64,000 bases of DNA from Talinum fruticosum. Taxonomy: Eukaryota > Streptophyta > Magnoliopsida > Caryophyllales > Talinaceae. The notes under the pieces are model-generated. The model did not search any database. It worked only from the letters and a program-made list of their open reading frames with translations, and was not told where the DNA came from. The DNA lies in assembly GCA_021018815.1 (NCBI GenBank), contig JAITYX010000085.1, positions 1,798,001-1,862,000 on the forward strand. Direction: 5' to 3'. The position numbers were made by a program, and so were the translations under genes. Below are positions 13,301-24,773 of this stretch, one piece after another; position 1 is the first letter of the stretch; every line of letters starts with the position of its first letter.

Positions 13301-13450
13301 ACCTTAGGGGGAATCTTGAGGAGTTGAAACACCTTAAACATGGACGAGAATATGGACTGTTCTTCGAATTTGGCGGCATGTTCGACGGCAATATCTAGAA
13401 AGTTGTTAACACCATCACGATATTCTACACTCCTCCTATCGCTATAAACC
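10338..13450 (-). pseudogene. CACTA TNP2-type transposase with DUF4218 and DUF4216, decayed
   Basis: Minus-strand pieces occur in the standard order of plant CACTA TNP2 proteins. The Transpos_assoc-like start is at about 13440-13200 (RRSVEYRDGVNNF, then GYLYRHGFDTTYKVWVWHGE). Next is LKLMNLKVVNGWSGKSF (about 13000). TNP2 core pieces follow: LWYLPIIARFKHLFSS, then NLRLGLCTDGINP, then a zinc-like CPIC segment (12230-11853). The DUF4218 region is at 11690-11100 (GLKLHDCHALMQQ, FNAICSKVVDLEKLDDL, TLCQLEMYFPPSF, MVHLVVHLVREL, KGYVRN). The DUF4216 region is at 11098-10430 (FVNWF, then EPVFRCKWAD). Many frameshifts and stops show that no functional protein is made. In the family this protein cuts the element ends. 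Confidence 0.9.
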
Positions 13451-14499
13451 TATGTTCGATCTATACCTTACCCATAAACACGAGAAGTAATTCACCACAT
13501 ATAGTTCAAGAAATACGTACTTACGCACAAACAATATGACATGAGCCTAAGATCCTTCTACGAGGATATATAGTCCTAAACCCATTCAAAAATAATATGA
13601 CCCTAGACCAGTGTAATAAAATCTTATCATACATTTGACAAAATTCCAGCAGCATTTCCCTTAATTCTTCAAGTACAACATATGAAAACAAATTGGCTAA
13701 TGTGTATATCCTTACTTAATTGTATGGTAACGAAGTAAAGATACACACATCAAACCCATCGTCATCATAATTACACCCGAAGAACAGGAGGATGATTGAG
13801 CACCGTGATATCTTGTCAAATTTATGATAAGATTACAATAGCCACGCAACCTATTATCATATTATTCTCAAATTGTCCAACACGGACAATTCAAAAACCT
13901 ATACATACCAAGCTAGTATCCTAAACGCTATAAGCACATTTATGTACGTACCGTGGCCTAGGATAACTTATTATATACAGATTTTTGAACGGGTTCTCTA
14001 AGCTTATCAAATGCATACGATAATTTAATGAAGCATGCCATTAATCGAATTATTTGAAAAACAATAAAGCCCTATATCCAAATTATCTTTCTATTTCTCT
14101 AAAACCCTAGACAAATTTGGATGCACTCTTTCCATTAATCGAATTATATGAAAAACAATAAAGCTCAAATAGAATTCCATCATTAACTATCATTCTATTT
14201 CCCTATAAATTAAATCCCAAAATCCTAAACCCATTTCTCAAAATCTCTAACATTTCACGAATTTCCAAATTAATAAACTAAACAAATGTTAACCACATTC
14301 TCAACATTCACACATTCTCAATATTCAACATTTTTCAACAAAGATTCAATATTTCAACAATCTCAAACATTACACACATTCTCAACATTCACATCATTAC
14401 TTGAAATACGTTCACCATTTAACTATATTAACTATTGTAAATAACATAAAGAGGAAAAATAAGAAAGGATAAAGATTCATACCGTAAGAATAAGGAAAA

Positions 14500-14800
14500 C
14501 AACGACGACAATGAACGACAAAACTAACGGCGACAATGAATGAGGAAAACAACGGCGACACACACAACCACCGGCGGAAAATACTAAGACAACTACAATA
14601 AAGAGGAGAGACGATGAGTGAGCAAAACGGAAATTAAACAACAAGAGGAATAACGTCGCCGATTACTTACCGGCGACTCCGAGCGATTTAGATCCGAGTT
14701 GTGGATGAAAGTAAACGATGGAGAACGATAAGGCCGAGAGTAGATAGCATATGAAGTAGGCGTGGAAATAGCAAGTACGTTCTCGGGTTTTTTAGATCTG
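14500..14800 (-). other. Probable CACTA-1 5' leader
   Basis: Between the transposase start and the right subterminal repeats lies a compositionally mixed stretch with several CGGCGACAATGAA-like repeats. No coding domain is seen. Its place upstream of the minus-strand transposase suggests promoter and leader. Confidence 0.4.
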
Positions 14801-14804
14801 TTTT

Positions 14805-15051
14805 AAAAGACATTTGACGATGGTTCTTTCACGGATCGTCGTCATATGTCACATATGATGACGATTCTATGGAAACAACTATCATCCAAAAATGCCCAAT
14901 ACATATGAGGACGGTTCATCTAAAAGAAACATCGTCATATGTGCTTCGAACGCCGGTTATTTACAAAAATGCCACCGGTCCAGTTTTCTTGACGGTTTGT
15001 CCTTTTAAGCGTCGTTAAAGACTCGTCGTTAAAAGTGGTTTCGTAGTAGTG
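14805..15051. repeat. CACTA-1 right subterminal repeats and terminal inverted repeat
   Basis: Copies of GACGATGGTT, CGTCGTCATATG and related inverted motifs lead to the terminal repeat, which ends GTAGTAGTG at 15051. Confidence 0.8.
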
Positions 15052-15054
15052 TTA

Positions 15055-15235
15055 GTTGTCAATTGTATAACCTTGCGAGTGTATCAATTGTTCTATGATA
15101 GTATCAATTTGGACATCATAATTTAGTGGATTCCAAGTAATCATAATTCTCCCTTTTTGTAGGATATGCCCATTTGAAGCATATTTCCATCTTCTCTACA
15201 TTCTATGAACTACTACTTCCTCATTTTCTATCTGT
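15055..15235 (-). pseudogene. LINE endonuclease, N-terminal fragment
   Basis: The minus strand reads RRWKYASNG, then KGRIMITWNP (canonical GRI...W.P), then LIHSQGYTIDN. This runs into the CACTA-1 boundary and continues at 8716 with EFYWTVVYG. A one-base frame change lies near the junction. It is the most 5' recognisable piece of the minus-strand LINE. Confidence 0.75.
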
Positions 15236-15250
15236 TACCTTGGTTTCTTA

Positions 15251-15275
15251 TATTATCATATATAAGTAAACACTA
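15251..15275. repeat. 25-bp direct repeat, copy 1
   Basis: TATTATCATATATAAGTAAA followed by CACTA is identical to the copy at 16005-16029. Confidence 0.85.
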
Positions 15276-15714
15276 CAACTAGGATTAAATTATATTTTTC
15301 TTATATTATTTAAAGTATTTTGTTTAACCTTCAAAGTAATAAAAAAGATTTTAGAGAACGGATAGATATATAAAACATATTATTATCATCATGAGCTGAA
15401 AAGGTTAAAAAAATAATATAGTTGGATGAAATTACTGTCTTTTTAACCAAGCATGTATAATGTGTTTTTAGCTCGCTAAAAATACAATATAAGTTCAAGA
15501 ACGATAGTTTGACCAAGCCGCTCAACGAATTTCAAGTCGAGCTCGAGCCCGACTTATATGTGACTGAGCTAAGATTGAATGAGTTAAGCTAAGGATCGGT
15601 CTGTCTAAGTTACACCCTATTTATTTTATGGTTGTGTTGATCAATAATGTTCAAATATGATTTAGCGATGTGCTAAGTTAAAATATTAACTAATTAAATG
15701 ATACCAATAAAGTG
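15276..15714. other. AT-rich spacer
   Basis: No gene or recognisable repeat is seen, apart from its position between the two 25-bp direct repeats. Confidence 0.4.
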
Positions 15715-15720
15715 TTAGTT

Positions 15721-15850
15721 GAGGGAGTAGCTCATCCTTGTAAGGAGGAGAACACAAATTCGAATATTTGGAAGTGTATTTGTTGAGATGACTTTTTTCT
15801 TAAACGCTCACAAATCGAAAGAGACCCTTACTCAAATAAAAAAAAAAACA
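15721..15850 (+). mobile_element. tRNA-derived SINE
   Basis: The 5' part has an A-box-like TAGCTCATCCTTG and, about 35 bases on, a B-box-like AAATTCGAATA (consensus GGTTCGANTCC). This is the RNA polymerase III promoter layout of plant tRNA-derived SINEs. The unit ends in an A-rich tail, and TTAGTT at 15715-15720 and 15852-15857 is a possible short TSD. Family unknown. Confidence 0.65.
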
Positions 15851-16004
15851 ATTAGTTCGTATTTGGGCTAAAATTTGAAGTAATAGGTAGCATTTGAGGT
15901 TTTTGAAAAATTAATAAAGTTTAATTTTTAACCCTTCAAAAGTAGCATTTTATTTTTCTTTTTTAAAATACCGTTAATTAATTTTATATTTGATAAATTA
16001 TTCA

Positions 16005-16029
16005 TATTATCATATATAAGTAAACACTA
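16005..16029. repeat. 25-bp direct repeat, copy 2
   Basis: Identical to 15251-15275, 754 bp downstream in the same orientation. Confidence 0.85.
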
Positions 16030-16084
16030 TAATATATATTAGCTTCGGCTTTGACCCAAAAAAAATAAACACTCGTAATATATA

Positions 16085-17943
16085 GGAATATTAGATCGGA
16101 ATAATACACACTTTGGGGGTATTGGCCAAATATAATACGAACAATTTCTTTGGTCTGCGAACAGTAACCAACTTTGGGGGTATTTTCCAATAGCGAACGC
16201 CACCGAAGTTTTATGGGCGGCGACTCGTCGGAAATCGACGTGGCAAATTTTTTGACACGTGTACGGCGGAGTCAATTTTTTGACTAAATTTATCATATTT
16301 AAATGCCACGTATGCAAGGATTTTAATTATAAAAAAAATAAAAATCTCTCTCTTCCCTCTCTCTGTCTCTCTCGCTCTCGCTCGTCTCCCTCTCTCTCTC
16401 TCACCCCTGCTCTTCGCTCTCGCTCTCTCTGTCTCTCTCGCTCTCACTCGTCTCCCCTCCCTCTCTCTTCCCCTGCTCCTCGCTCTCATCCCTCTCTCTG
16501 AATCTCTCGCTCTCGCTCTCCTCCCTCTCTCTCTCTCGTCCCCTGTTTCTACTCCTCGGTCTCCTCCATCTTTATCTCTCTCTCGCTCTCTCTCGTCCCC
16601 TGCTCCTCACTCTCCTCCCTCTCTTTGTCTCTCTCCCTTCCCCTGCTCTCGCACTTCTTCTTTTTGTCTCTTTCGCTCTCGCTCTCGCTCTCGCTCTCCT
16701 CCCACTAAGACCAACCATACTGGCCTGATTCGGTCGGTAGACCTATGTCCACCGGTGAAGCTCCACTATGGAGATCACTTTGATTAGACAACATTCCAAA
16801 AGTAAGAAAACTCTTTCCAGCAACCCTCTCTCAATACAATAGCATCCTTAACTCTAAAGCACTCTCTACTCATGGGCATAGCCTAACAATAGGTACACAA
16901 AGCGAGAGTAGGGATCTCTTCTCTTCAATCGGCATCAAAACCAAGCCTGTCCATTGAGTAACTACTCTCCTCGGAAGATTCACTGGAAAAAGCCCTTTGA
17001 ACTTTTCTGGCTTGTTATCCTCTATTGTCCCCTACCATCTAAGGTTCGCTCTCCGGTCCGCTCTGGTCTATCATCTGCTCCGATTACTAAACTACTAATA
17101 AAGATTTATAGTAGTGTCATTCGTGAAATGGGTCCTCCTCTATTAATAAGAAAAAAAATTTCTTTATAAGCTTTCTTATAAAACCGAGTGCTCAAAAGCG
17201 AAGGGTTTTATTATTCTAAATAGAATTCGACTTTAGTAAGAATCTTATAGATAAGAATATACTTAATCTATCTCTCTCCCTTTCCTGCGGAGAGCAATAG
17301 AGAGAGACAAAGAGGGAGCAGGGAAGCGAGAGAGACGAGAGAGAGGGAAGAGAGCGGCGAGTGAGAGAGACAGAGAGCGGGAGTGAGTGAGACAGAGAGA
17401 GGGAGTGCGAAGCAGGGAAGGGAGAGAGACCGAGAGAGGGAGGAGAGCGAGGAGCGAGGGACGAGAGAGAGATAGAGGGACAAGAGCGAGAGGGAGGAGA
17501 CCGAGGAGTAGAAACGAGGGACGAAAGAGAGAGGGAGGAGAGCGAGAGCGAGAGGGAGAGGGAGAGCAAGAGATTCAGAGAGAGGGATGAGAGCGAGGAG
17601 CAAGGGAAGAGAGAGAGACAGAGAGAGGAAGGAGAGACGAGCGAGAGCGAGAGCGAGAGCGAGAGAGACAGATAGAGGGAGGAGAGAGATTTTTATTTTT
17701 TTAATTAAAATCCTTGCATATGTGGCATTTAAATATGATAAATTTAGTCAAAAACTTGACTCCGCCGTACACATATCAAAAAAATTTGCCACTTGATTTC
17801 CGACGAGTCGCGCCCATAAAACTCGGTGGCGTTCTAATATTGGAAAATACCCCCAAAGTTGGTTCTATTTGCAGCCAAGAAAATTGTTCGTATTATATTT
17901 GGCCAATACCCCCAAAGTGTGTATTATTCCGATCCAATAACCC
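16085..17943. mobile_element. Foldback MULE-like element with arms over 600 bp
   Basis: The left end GGAATATTAGATCGGAATAA and the inverted right end GGGTTATTGGATCGGAATAA begin two long inverted arms (about 16085-16700 and 17270-17943). Shared features are CACTTTGGGGGTATTGGCC, then ACTTTGGGGGTATTTTCC, then an AAATTTATCATATTTAAATG block, then a CT-rich tract on the left matched by a GA-rich tract on the right. The flanks carry a perfect 9-bp repeat TAATATATA (16076-16084, 17944-17952). A 9-bp TSD and long TIRs point to a non-autonomous Mutator-like element. The TSD is AT-rich, so some chance match is possible. No transposase is present. Long chance reading frames in the CT/GA tracts are not genes. 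Confidence 0.75.
16703..17265. other. Unrelated core carried inside the foldback element
   Basis: This 560-bp core differs in texture from the microsatellite arms and is not palindromic. I recognise no gene. Captured host or organelle DNA is possible, since MULEs often carry such fragments, but I cannot identify the source. Confidence 0.4.
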
Positions 17944-17952
17944 TAATATATA

Positions 17953-19158
17953 AGCTAAGATAATTGAATATCTAAATTTTAAAACATCTTTATTTCATAT
18001 CTTGGCTGAACAACTATTTAGTAATAACTAAATTACAAGTGTCTACAAGTAAAACCATTTGTCAGTTGTCTTTTATCAAACACGTGCTAAGACAAGAATA
18101 TTATTCCTAAGACAGATTTTAATATAGAAAGACACTCTTATTTTTGTTCAACTTATTTTATACTGAATTCAACAAAATTAAACTTATTTATATTGAATTC
18201 TAAACATGTTTAATTAAATAAAAATTAACTTATTTTTCTTAATTAAATTGAACTCTGATAAGGTAACAATACAAGAGTTTACATGATTAGGTCTAACCAT
18301 CTTAGAGCCGGTTCTTTGCTTCAAAATATTTTCTATTTGAAAAGGGAGAAAGTTAATTTTCTCGAGACAAGTGACTTCAATGGTTTGAATGGAAAATTGG
18401 CCATTTAATGGGGAATGTTAAAAGAAACTCAATTTTAAAATTTAATGTTAAAATAATTTTATTTGTTAACGCTCATACAATTCAGGTGATTATTTTTTCA
18501 AGCATAGAGTGACTTTAACCGTTTGAATCAAAACTTGATCATTTGATGGCGAACATTAAAAGAATTTCATCTCTAAAATTTGATGTCAAATTTTCTTCAT
18601 TTGTCGACATTTAGCACAATATATATAATCATTAATACTATTCAGTTATCTAACAGACCAAAATATTTTGTTAAATAACAAAATAGTGTGTAAATTTGAT
18701 ATAAGTTTAGAATTGCTTTGATTTATTCAAGAGTTTTTTAAAAACATAAGAAAAATATGGTTGACCAAAGGTTAACCAGTTTTGATTTTGACATAAGGGC
18801 AATTTTTAGAAAATTATTTTCCTTCCTACCAAATAAAGGAAAATATGTGTTAAAAATTAGTTTCCTTGAAAAAACATTTTCCATGGAAAATTATTTTTCT
18901 CGAACCAAACACGCCCAAAATCCACTTCATTTTACGATCAACCATTCTTCCCATAAAAAATTATTATCCACACTTTTCGACTCACCCATTTTTTCACTTT
19001 GTCTCATTATACAATTAAAATATCCACCTAAGAAGAAGTCCTTCGTTGAGATTTTTGGATATGATTCAAAATTTCCTTCATTCTAACCTATATCAAATTG
19101 ATTTTTTCTTCTCTTGACAAGCCTCTAATGGATCTGTACTACCAGAACATGGTCCTTT
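17953..19158. other. AT-rich spacer
   Basis: No gene is recognised. The open frame at 18757-19086 is AT-driven, Lys/Phe/Ser-rich and without any known domain. Confidence 0.5.
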
Positions 19159-19184
19159 TTGAAGAATCCAGTTTGTACTAGGGT

Positions 19185-19418
19185 ATGCAACTCGGGGGTG
19201 GTCAGGGGGACCCGCTTCTTCCTTTGTCCCCCACCTCCGTCGTGTACCCATCCCCACCGGGGTCAAGATATCCCCAAACTTACATTTCAAAGCCAAGAAA
19301 TCAAAGTACAGATCCGAGAGGAGGTGAGGCTATTATACTAGGCAACCAAGCTGGAGGAGGCAATAAAGGCAACGACGGAGGATCCGAGTTCATAATCCAA
19401 TGTTGTGAAGAATGTTAA
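19185..19418 (+). other. Short coding-like patch, unidentified
   Basis: A 77-codon open frame, proline- and glycine-rich (PSPPGSRYP, later GNQAGGGNKGNDGG), lies in an AT-rich setting and has more balanced base composition than its flanks. No domain, signal peptide or convincing splice context is seen. It may be a gene fragment or chance. Confidence 0.2.
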
Positions 19419-21550
19419 ACTTCAAAAAGTAAGTGAAAGCGAGAGCTAGAAGGAGAATAGCTAGATGTGAGACACTGAGAGGAGAAAGAAAAGAGAAGAC
19501 AAAGAGAGCACAGAGAGAGACCGAGCGTGTTGTTAGCGAGTTGGGAAAGTGAGAGAGAGAGAAAAGATAGCAAAGAGGAAAGAGTGTGAGCGGCTAGGGC
19601 TTGGGGTATAGTGGGTAACTTTTTATATTAAGGGGTTGGTAAACTATAAAAGTACAAAAATACTCATCTGCAAAAACAAAAAAAAAAAAAAAAGGAAATG
19701 AGGCAAGGAACGAGGAGAGAAATTTTCCCTACCCGCGTTAACAACTCTAGTTTCCGCCACCAACGACCAACACGAGGTTGTTCGTATCCGTCGAGATGGC
19801 CGTGTTGACTGCATTAATGCATTTTCGACGTTTTCCATTTGCGAGTTCCTTTTATTTTAGGTTATTTGTTTAATCTAACTAGGAGTAACGTGTGGTATAT
19901 GGCCATCTTATGTGGCTCTAGACACCGCCCCTTTGTTGGTGTTCTTTCTATTCCATCTTTCTTCTTTGAGAGAATTTTATTCATGAGAGTTTTAGATGAG
20001 AGATTATAATTTACTTTTATTGATCTCATTAAGCATATCGATCTATAGCTCATTTTTATACTCTCATTTATGATTAATCTTGTTGGGGTCATTGCCCTTA
20101 AAACATTTTGTACTTTATGTTTATTATAGTGAATTATATTGTTGGTGTCTCGTGATTTTTTCGATTTAAATTTTTCACGTAAAATTTATGTCTCATCACT
20201 TTACTTATTGTTTCTTAATTTATCAATTTTTTACATCTCCGAATTAAATAAATTCAACTGTAACATGTCATTAAAATTTATAGTAATTATTTTTGATAAG
20301 TAAGAGTGTAATGAGATTGAATTCGTTAGAATTAGCGTTGAAAATGAATTAACCTACAGTTACCATATGATCGATTTGATGGATGAATATCACAATAATA
20401 TCACCGAATTTGGGGTCCATTTCCAGGTGACGGGAGTGATGGTCTAAATCCGGAAACTACATAACCATGGGCGAATCGACGACGATACAAATTTACCCAA
20501 AAAGGAATAACAAAAACCCTCCTTCCCCGCTCCGCTTCTTCTCTCACAATTTCCCAGCAATTCCCAATTAATCTCTCATTCTTCGCAATCTATGCTTTCC
20601 GATTCTTCCTCCCTTTCCTCATTTCATTTTAATTTTATTCTTTTACTAATTATTCTACTCACGCTCATGCACAATTTGCCTCTATTTCAAATTTTTTATT
20701 TAATAATTAATCATCTTCTTCTCCCTTTTTCTTTTTAGGTACAGCTTGCCGCCTGCCAATGCCATCTTCTCATACTCAGAGCTTGCTGTCAATGTCCTGC
20801 AGCTGCACGTTTACGCTCTCTCTCTCTCTCTCTCTCGATAATCAATTTTACTTCACTGTTTGTCATTGTTGGTTCATTTTGAGTCTGGGTCTTCTTAATT
20901 TATGTGTCAGCTCATGTTCTAATGAATGAGATTTAGTTTGCTATTGATTTGGGATTTATTTTTAATTTAGATTACTCTGTTGATATTTTTTTTTTTTTTT
21001 TAAAAGTAACTTTATCAGAAAATATTTAAATTGACTTTAATTTAAGTTATTTTGAATTTCAAATTCACTTCAGAGTTAATTATTTTAGATTATTTTATTT
21101 GAAATCAAATCATTCTATTTGAATTCAGATTATTCTACTAAAATTATTGTGATTCTTTGCACCAGTTAATTAAAACTGATGATCATAAAATTCTGAGTCT
21201 GAAACTTTCTTTTGGGTACGTTCCGTTTTCCCCAAATTAAAAGTGCTCAACGGAATTTCAAACGGCGCGGGTGAAATTAACATTGATATTGAAGGGCGAG
21301 TAGAAATTCCTTACGTCTAATTTAAGTTAATCTAATAAACATTACACACTAACAGTCGTAAAATTAAATGCCACACCAACACGCAATTTTTAAAAAAATA
21401 AAAAATTAATGCAAGTAGTACCAAACTAACCCTACGCCATCTATTGGGTTGTGGAATCCACGCGCGCGTGGTTTCATGATCCATCCACCCTCCCCAATCC
21501 CCAAGACAAGTCGTGTTTGATGTTTGCCACATAATGATATTGATATACCC
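19419..21550. other. Spacer upstream of the F-box gene
   Basis: No complete gene is seen. GA-rich sequence fills 19440-19600. A pyrimidine tract ending in TTTTTAG at about 20738 precedes a 75-bp open stretch (reading SLPPANAIFSYSELAVNVLQ) and a CT microsatellite at about 20816-20838. This could be a relic first exon, but nothing downstream completes it. Confidence 0.4.
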
Positions 21551-21571
21551 AAATAAAATCAGATAGAAGGA

Positions 21572-22244
21572 GAGAGAGAGAGAGAGAGAGGTTTGGAGGA
21601 ACTTCCTTCCTTCCTAGTCTCCTTTCCTTTTCTGCACTGATCTCTCTCCTTCTCTTCTCGAATTGTCCAGCTCTCTCTCCTCTGTAAAGTGGTTGTATTT
21701 TGCTTCTGTGCGTTGTTTCTGTCTCAAGCTTATCTGGGGTGTTCGTTTTTCCCGGAAATTTTAGCTTCAGGATTGTGTCACTTTTGTTGTATAGCCTCTT
21801 GTGAAGGATCAAGTTGTCAAAAAGTTCGATCTTTGTTTGATTTCTGATCTGGGTTTTGTTTCAATTTGTGTTCTTTTGGGAGAGAGGAAGAAGGGTCATA
21901 TTCAATTGGTGGGCTTTGATTGTATTTCTCAGCGCTCTTTGCTCTGTTACGGGTTGGGAACTGGTCGTGTGGCTGTGTTTTTGCTGTACTGATCACCAAG
22001 TCAGAGATTAAGGAAAGGTAATCCACTGAGTGGAAACGCAAGGTTGGTGTTCTTTGGCTTATGATTTTGATTCCTTTCAGTTTAATTGTTTTTCATGCTT
22101 GGCATTGGGAACTGACAAATAAATTGAACAAAGTGTTTGAGATACTCTACATAAGGTTTTAGGAAACCTACTTGTTGCAGAAAACTTTGGCAGGGTTTAT
22201 AGAAACCTTAGGCAAAAACTATACTCTGTGAAATTGGAGAGGAA
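21572..22244 (+). promoter_or_regulatory. Probable 5' untranslated region of the F-box/kelch gene
   Basis: A GA microsatellite (about 21572-21590) and pyrimidine-rich leader precede the start codon, as is common in plant housekeeping-type genes. A plausible leader intron runs from GTAATC at 22018 to an acceptor TTGTTGCAG ending at 22180. No convincing TATA box was found. Confidence 0.45.
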
Positions 22245-23460
22245 ATGCAAAGAGTGAGGATTTCTTCACAGCACTCGCCAGTATACAAGCTTGGGGATCC
22301 CCAATTGTCACTTTCCCCTAAATTTAGAGTAGCTGCAGTGAAATCTCCTCTCTTAGATCCCTCCTCAGAATTGGAGCTAGCTATAACTGGGCAGCCCCTT
22401 ATTCCGGGACTTCCGGATGATGTTGCTCTTAATTGTTTATTGAGGCTACCGGTTGAGAGTCTTGGTGCTTGTAGAGCAGTATGCAAGAGGTGGCATTTGT
22501 TGCTTGGTAGCAAGGAGCGGTTTTTCACTCGGAGGAAGGAGTTAGGATTCCATGACCCTTGGCTATTTGTTTTTGTATTCCACAAGTGCACTGGGAAGCT
22601 TCAATGGTTGGTTCTTGACCTTAACCATTTCTCCTGGCACACTATTCCTGCAATGCCCTGCAAGGATAAATTTTGCCCTCATGGATTTAGGTCTGTATCT
22701 ATACCTAATGAGGGTACTCTATTTGTATGTGGGGGTGTTGTATCTGATGTGGACTGCCCACTTGATGTAGTATTGAAGTATGAAATACATAGAAATCGGT
22801 GGACCGTGATGAATAAGATGATAACTGGCCGATCGTTTTTGCAAGTGGGGTGATTGATGGAATGATTTATGTGGCCGGGGGAATAGCACATTTCTCTTTG
22901 AGCTTGATTCAGCTGAGGCTTTGGACCCTATCAAGGGATGTTGGCGCCCCATTGCAAGCATGGGAACAAACATGGCCTCATATGACGAGGCTGTCCTTGA
23001 TGGGAAGCTTCTTGTGACTGAAGGCTGGTTGTGGCCTTTCTTTGTCTCACCTAGAGGTCAGGTTTATGATCCAAGAACTAATACCTGGGAGTGTATGGCA
23101 GTTGGACTGAGAGAGGGCTGGACTGGGTCAAGTGTCGTCGTTTACGGGCATTTGTTTGTTGTATCCGAGCATGAGAGAATGAAGCTCAAGGTATATGATG
23201 TGAATTCTGATTCCTGGGACACAGTTGAGGGGCCTCCTTTACCAGAGCAAATATGCAAACCTTTCTCTGTGAATTGCTGTGATTCCAAAATCTATGTTGT
23301 TGGTCGGGACCTTCATGTAGCTGTGGGTCAGATTTTGAAACTAAACCCAGACTGTCATTCAAACAAGAAACCGATATTTACCGTTCAGTGGCATGTAGTA
23401 GATGCTCCCAAGGCCTTTTCTGACTTGACACCCTCAAGTTCCCAGGTTCTGTTTGCTTAG
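22245..23460 (+). CDS. F-box/kelch-repeat protein (At1g30090-like), two frameshifts as written
   Basis: This is probably a substrate-recognition subunit of an SCF-type ubiquitin ligase; the substrate is unknown. The start MQRVRISSQH and end SSSQVLFA, plus near-continuous similarity, match Arabidopsis At1g30090 as I remember it (about 400 residues; here about 405 if read through). The F-box is at residues 52-97 (IPGLPDDVALNCLLRLPVES, then CKRW). Kelch blades follow (CPHGFRSVS, VCGG, AGG, NTWE, EGWTGSSVV, VYDVNSDSW). The coding part is one exon. The frame breaks at the T run 22836-22840, where relatives require SFFASGVIDG, and again at about 22877-22883 (GGGGGAA), each by one missing base. The sequence between and after is otherwise clean, so read or assembly error is more likely than decay. 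If real, the protein would stop after 202 residues without its propeller. Confidence 0.9.
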
Positions 23461-24773
23461 CCTGTTAGTATTTATATCAAGTCTGTTGTCTCATGTCCTG
23501 TTGTATAATCCATATTCTGTAATCATATGTTGACTGAGCTTGTAGAGTTGTAATTGGCTTCTGAATAAGTCTGTCAGCCTTTGTTGTTCAATAGATGAAA
23601 CTTTTAACTGAATCATTTGCAGTTTATTTCATGACTATGTTTGTTCATTGCTAGAATGAATGTGTTTCAACCCGAAAACCCATGCTAGCTGGCCGTATCA
23701 CCATCAATATGTGCAAACTGGCGATACTCATAGCCCAGTCCTTTTTATCTTCTAAGCCTTAGGTGAGACTGTGTCAGTCAAGGCTTGGTGGTGTTTCAAC
23801 TAAGTGATGGAGCCTCTTAAGAACTTCCTGTTTGTTTTCAAGTGTTGGAAGTTTCTTTTTGCAAATGCTATAGCACAAGTAGAAGTATGGATGTGAGTTA
23901 TTCGAATATGGGCATTGCTTCTGTTGCATCAATAAATCTGTTTTTTGGTCCCTTCTGCATTTCTTGGACTGGAGGAACTAAACAGGTGCATATCTGTATG
24001 TACGACTCTTCCTAGGAAAAAATTCTGTGACTCGGAGACCTTTGTCCTAAATTGAGGCAGTCATAGGGACATGAAAATTGTTTGTGTTTTATTCTCATTG
24101 CGGTTCTGCTATTTATTAAAGAGAAATAGCGTAAAAAATCCATTTGGAAGCTCAGTGATATAGCACAAGGTAACTATGGGAGTGGCTTACTGCAGTTAAA
24201 AGCACTGCTACCCATTCTGCCATTGCAGCTGATTCTGAGAGGGAGATTAAGCTAAGTGTTGAGGAAGGTTTTGTTGCCTTCATTTATTGTGGAATTGATA
24301 TTTGATGCTTTGCAATAGGTGTAAATCCTTATGCCTGTTATTCTAAAGGTTCTGATGTTCAAGCTGTATATATCTGTGCTTTCTTCTTCCTGCGATTCTT
24401 TTTGGCTCCCTCCCCGGAAAAGAAAAGGCAAAGAAAAAGAGAGAGGGTTACAGAATGTAAATGACACAAATTTGTCAGTCAATGGAGATGGGCTCATATG
24501 ATGTTCTAAATCTAGGTGATATACTTGTAAATATGTAAACAACAGAGAAATTTTCGTGGGCTTTCATAAATTAGAACAGTCTCCAACATAACACCTGCCT
24601 CTTGGATCGATGAAAATGAAAACGAAATACAACTTCATAAGTTACACAATATGCATGACAATGTAAACTCACGGAATACTACTAATCATCAACTCATCTA
24701 GAAGTATATTGAACTCCAATAATCCTTTATAACAGATATGAGGACACATTTCCAGTCCAGACATCACAGCGAC
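23461..24773. other. 3' region of the F-box gene and intergenic spacer
   Basis: Weak polyadenylation-type signals (AATAAG, AATAGA) lie at about 23560-23600. The remainder, up to the convergent proline-rich gene, contains no supported gene. Confidence 0.5.

Larger units (their letters stand above)
8720..15051 (-). mobile_element. CACTA (En/Spm) transposon 1, 6.3 kb
   Basis: The right end, read on the minus strand, is CACTACTACGAAACCACTTT. The left end reads TACTACTACAGGAACCACTT, the first C having mutated to T. The 3-bp TSD TTA lies at 8717-8719 and 15052-15054. Both ends carry clustered subterminal copies of a motif near ACCGTCGTCATAG or its complement (about 8820-9050 and 14810-15010), typical of CACTA elements. 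Inside is a decayed TNP2-type transposase on the minus strand. The insertion interrupts the LINE endonuclease; LINE sequence resumes on both sides. Confidence 0.93.

Noticed and set aside
16703..17265. Mitochondrial or plastid DNA insertion as the source of the MULE core
   Set aside because: The texture suggested it, but I could not match any organelle gene by eye, so it stays only a hypothesis to search.
16211..17603. Arg/Glu/Ser-rich and Leu/Ser-rich frames in the foldback element
   Set aside because: Direct translations of CT/GA microsatellites.
22245..23460. Two adjacent short genes instead of one F-box/kelch gene
   Set aside because: The second frame begins mid-blade without an ATG or promoter, and the two halves match consecutive parts of one known protein separated only by two single-base gaps.
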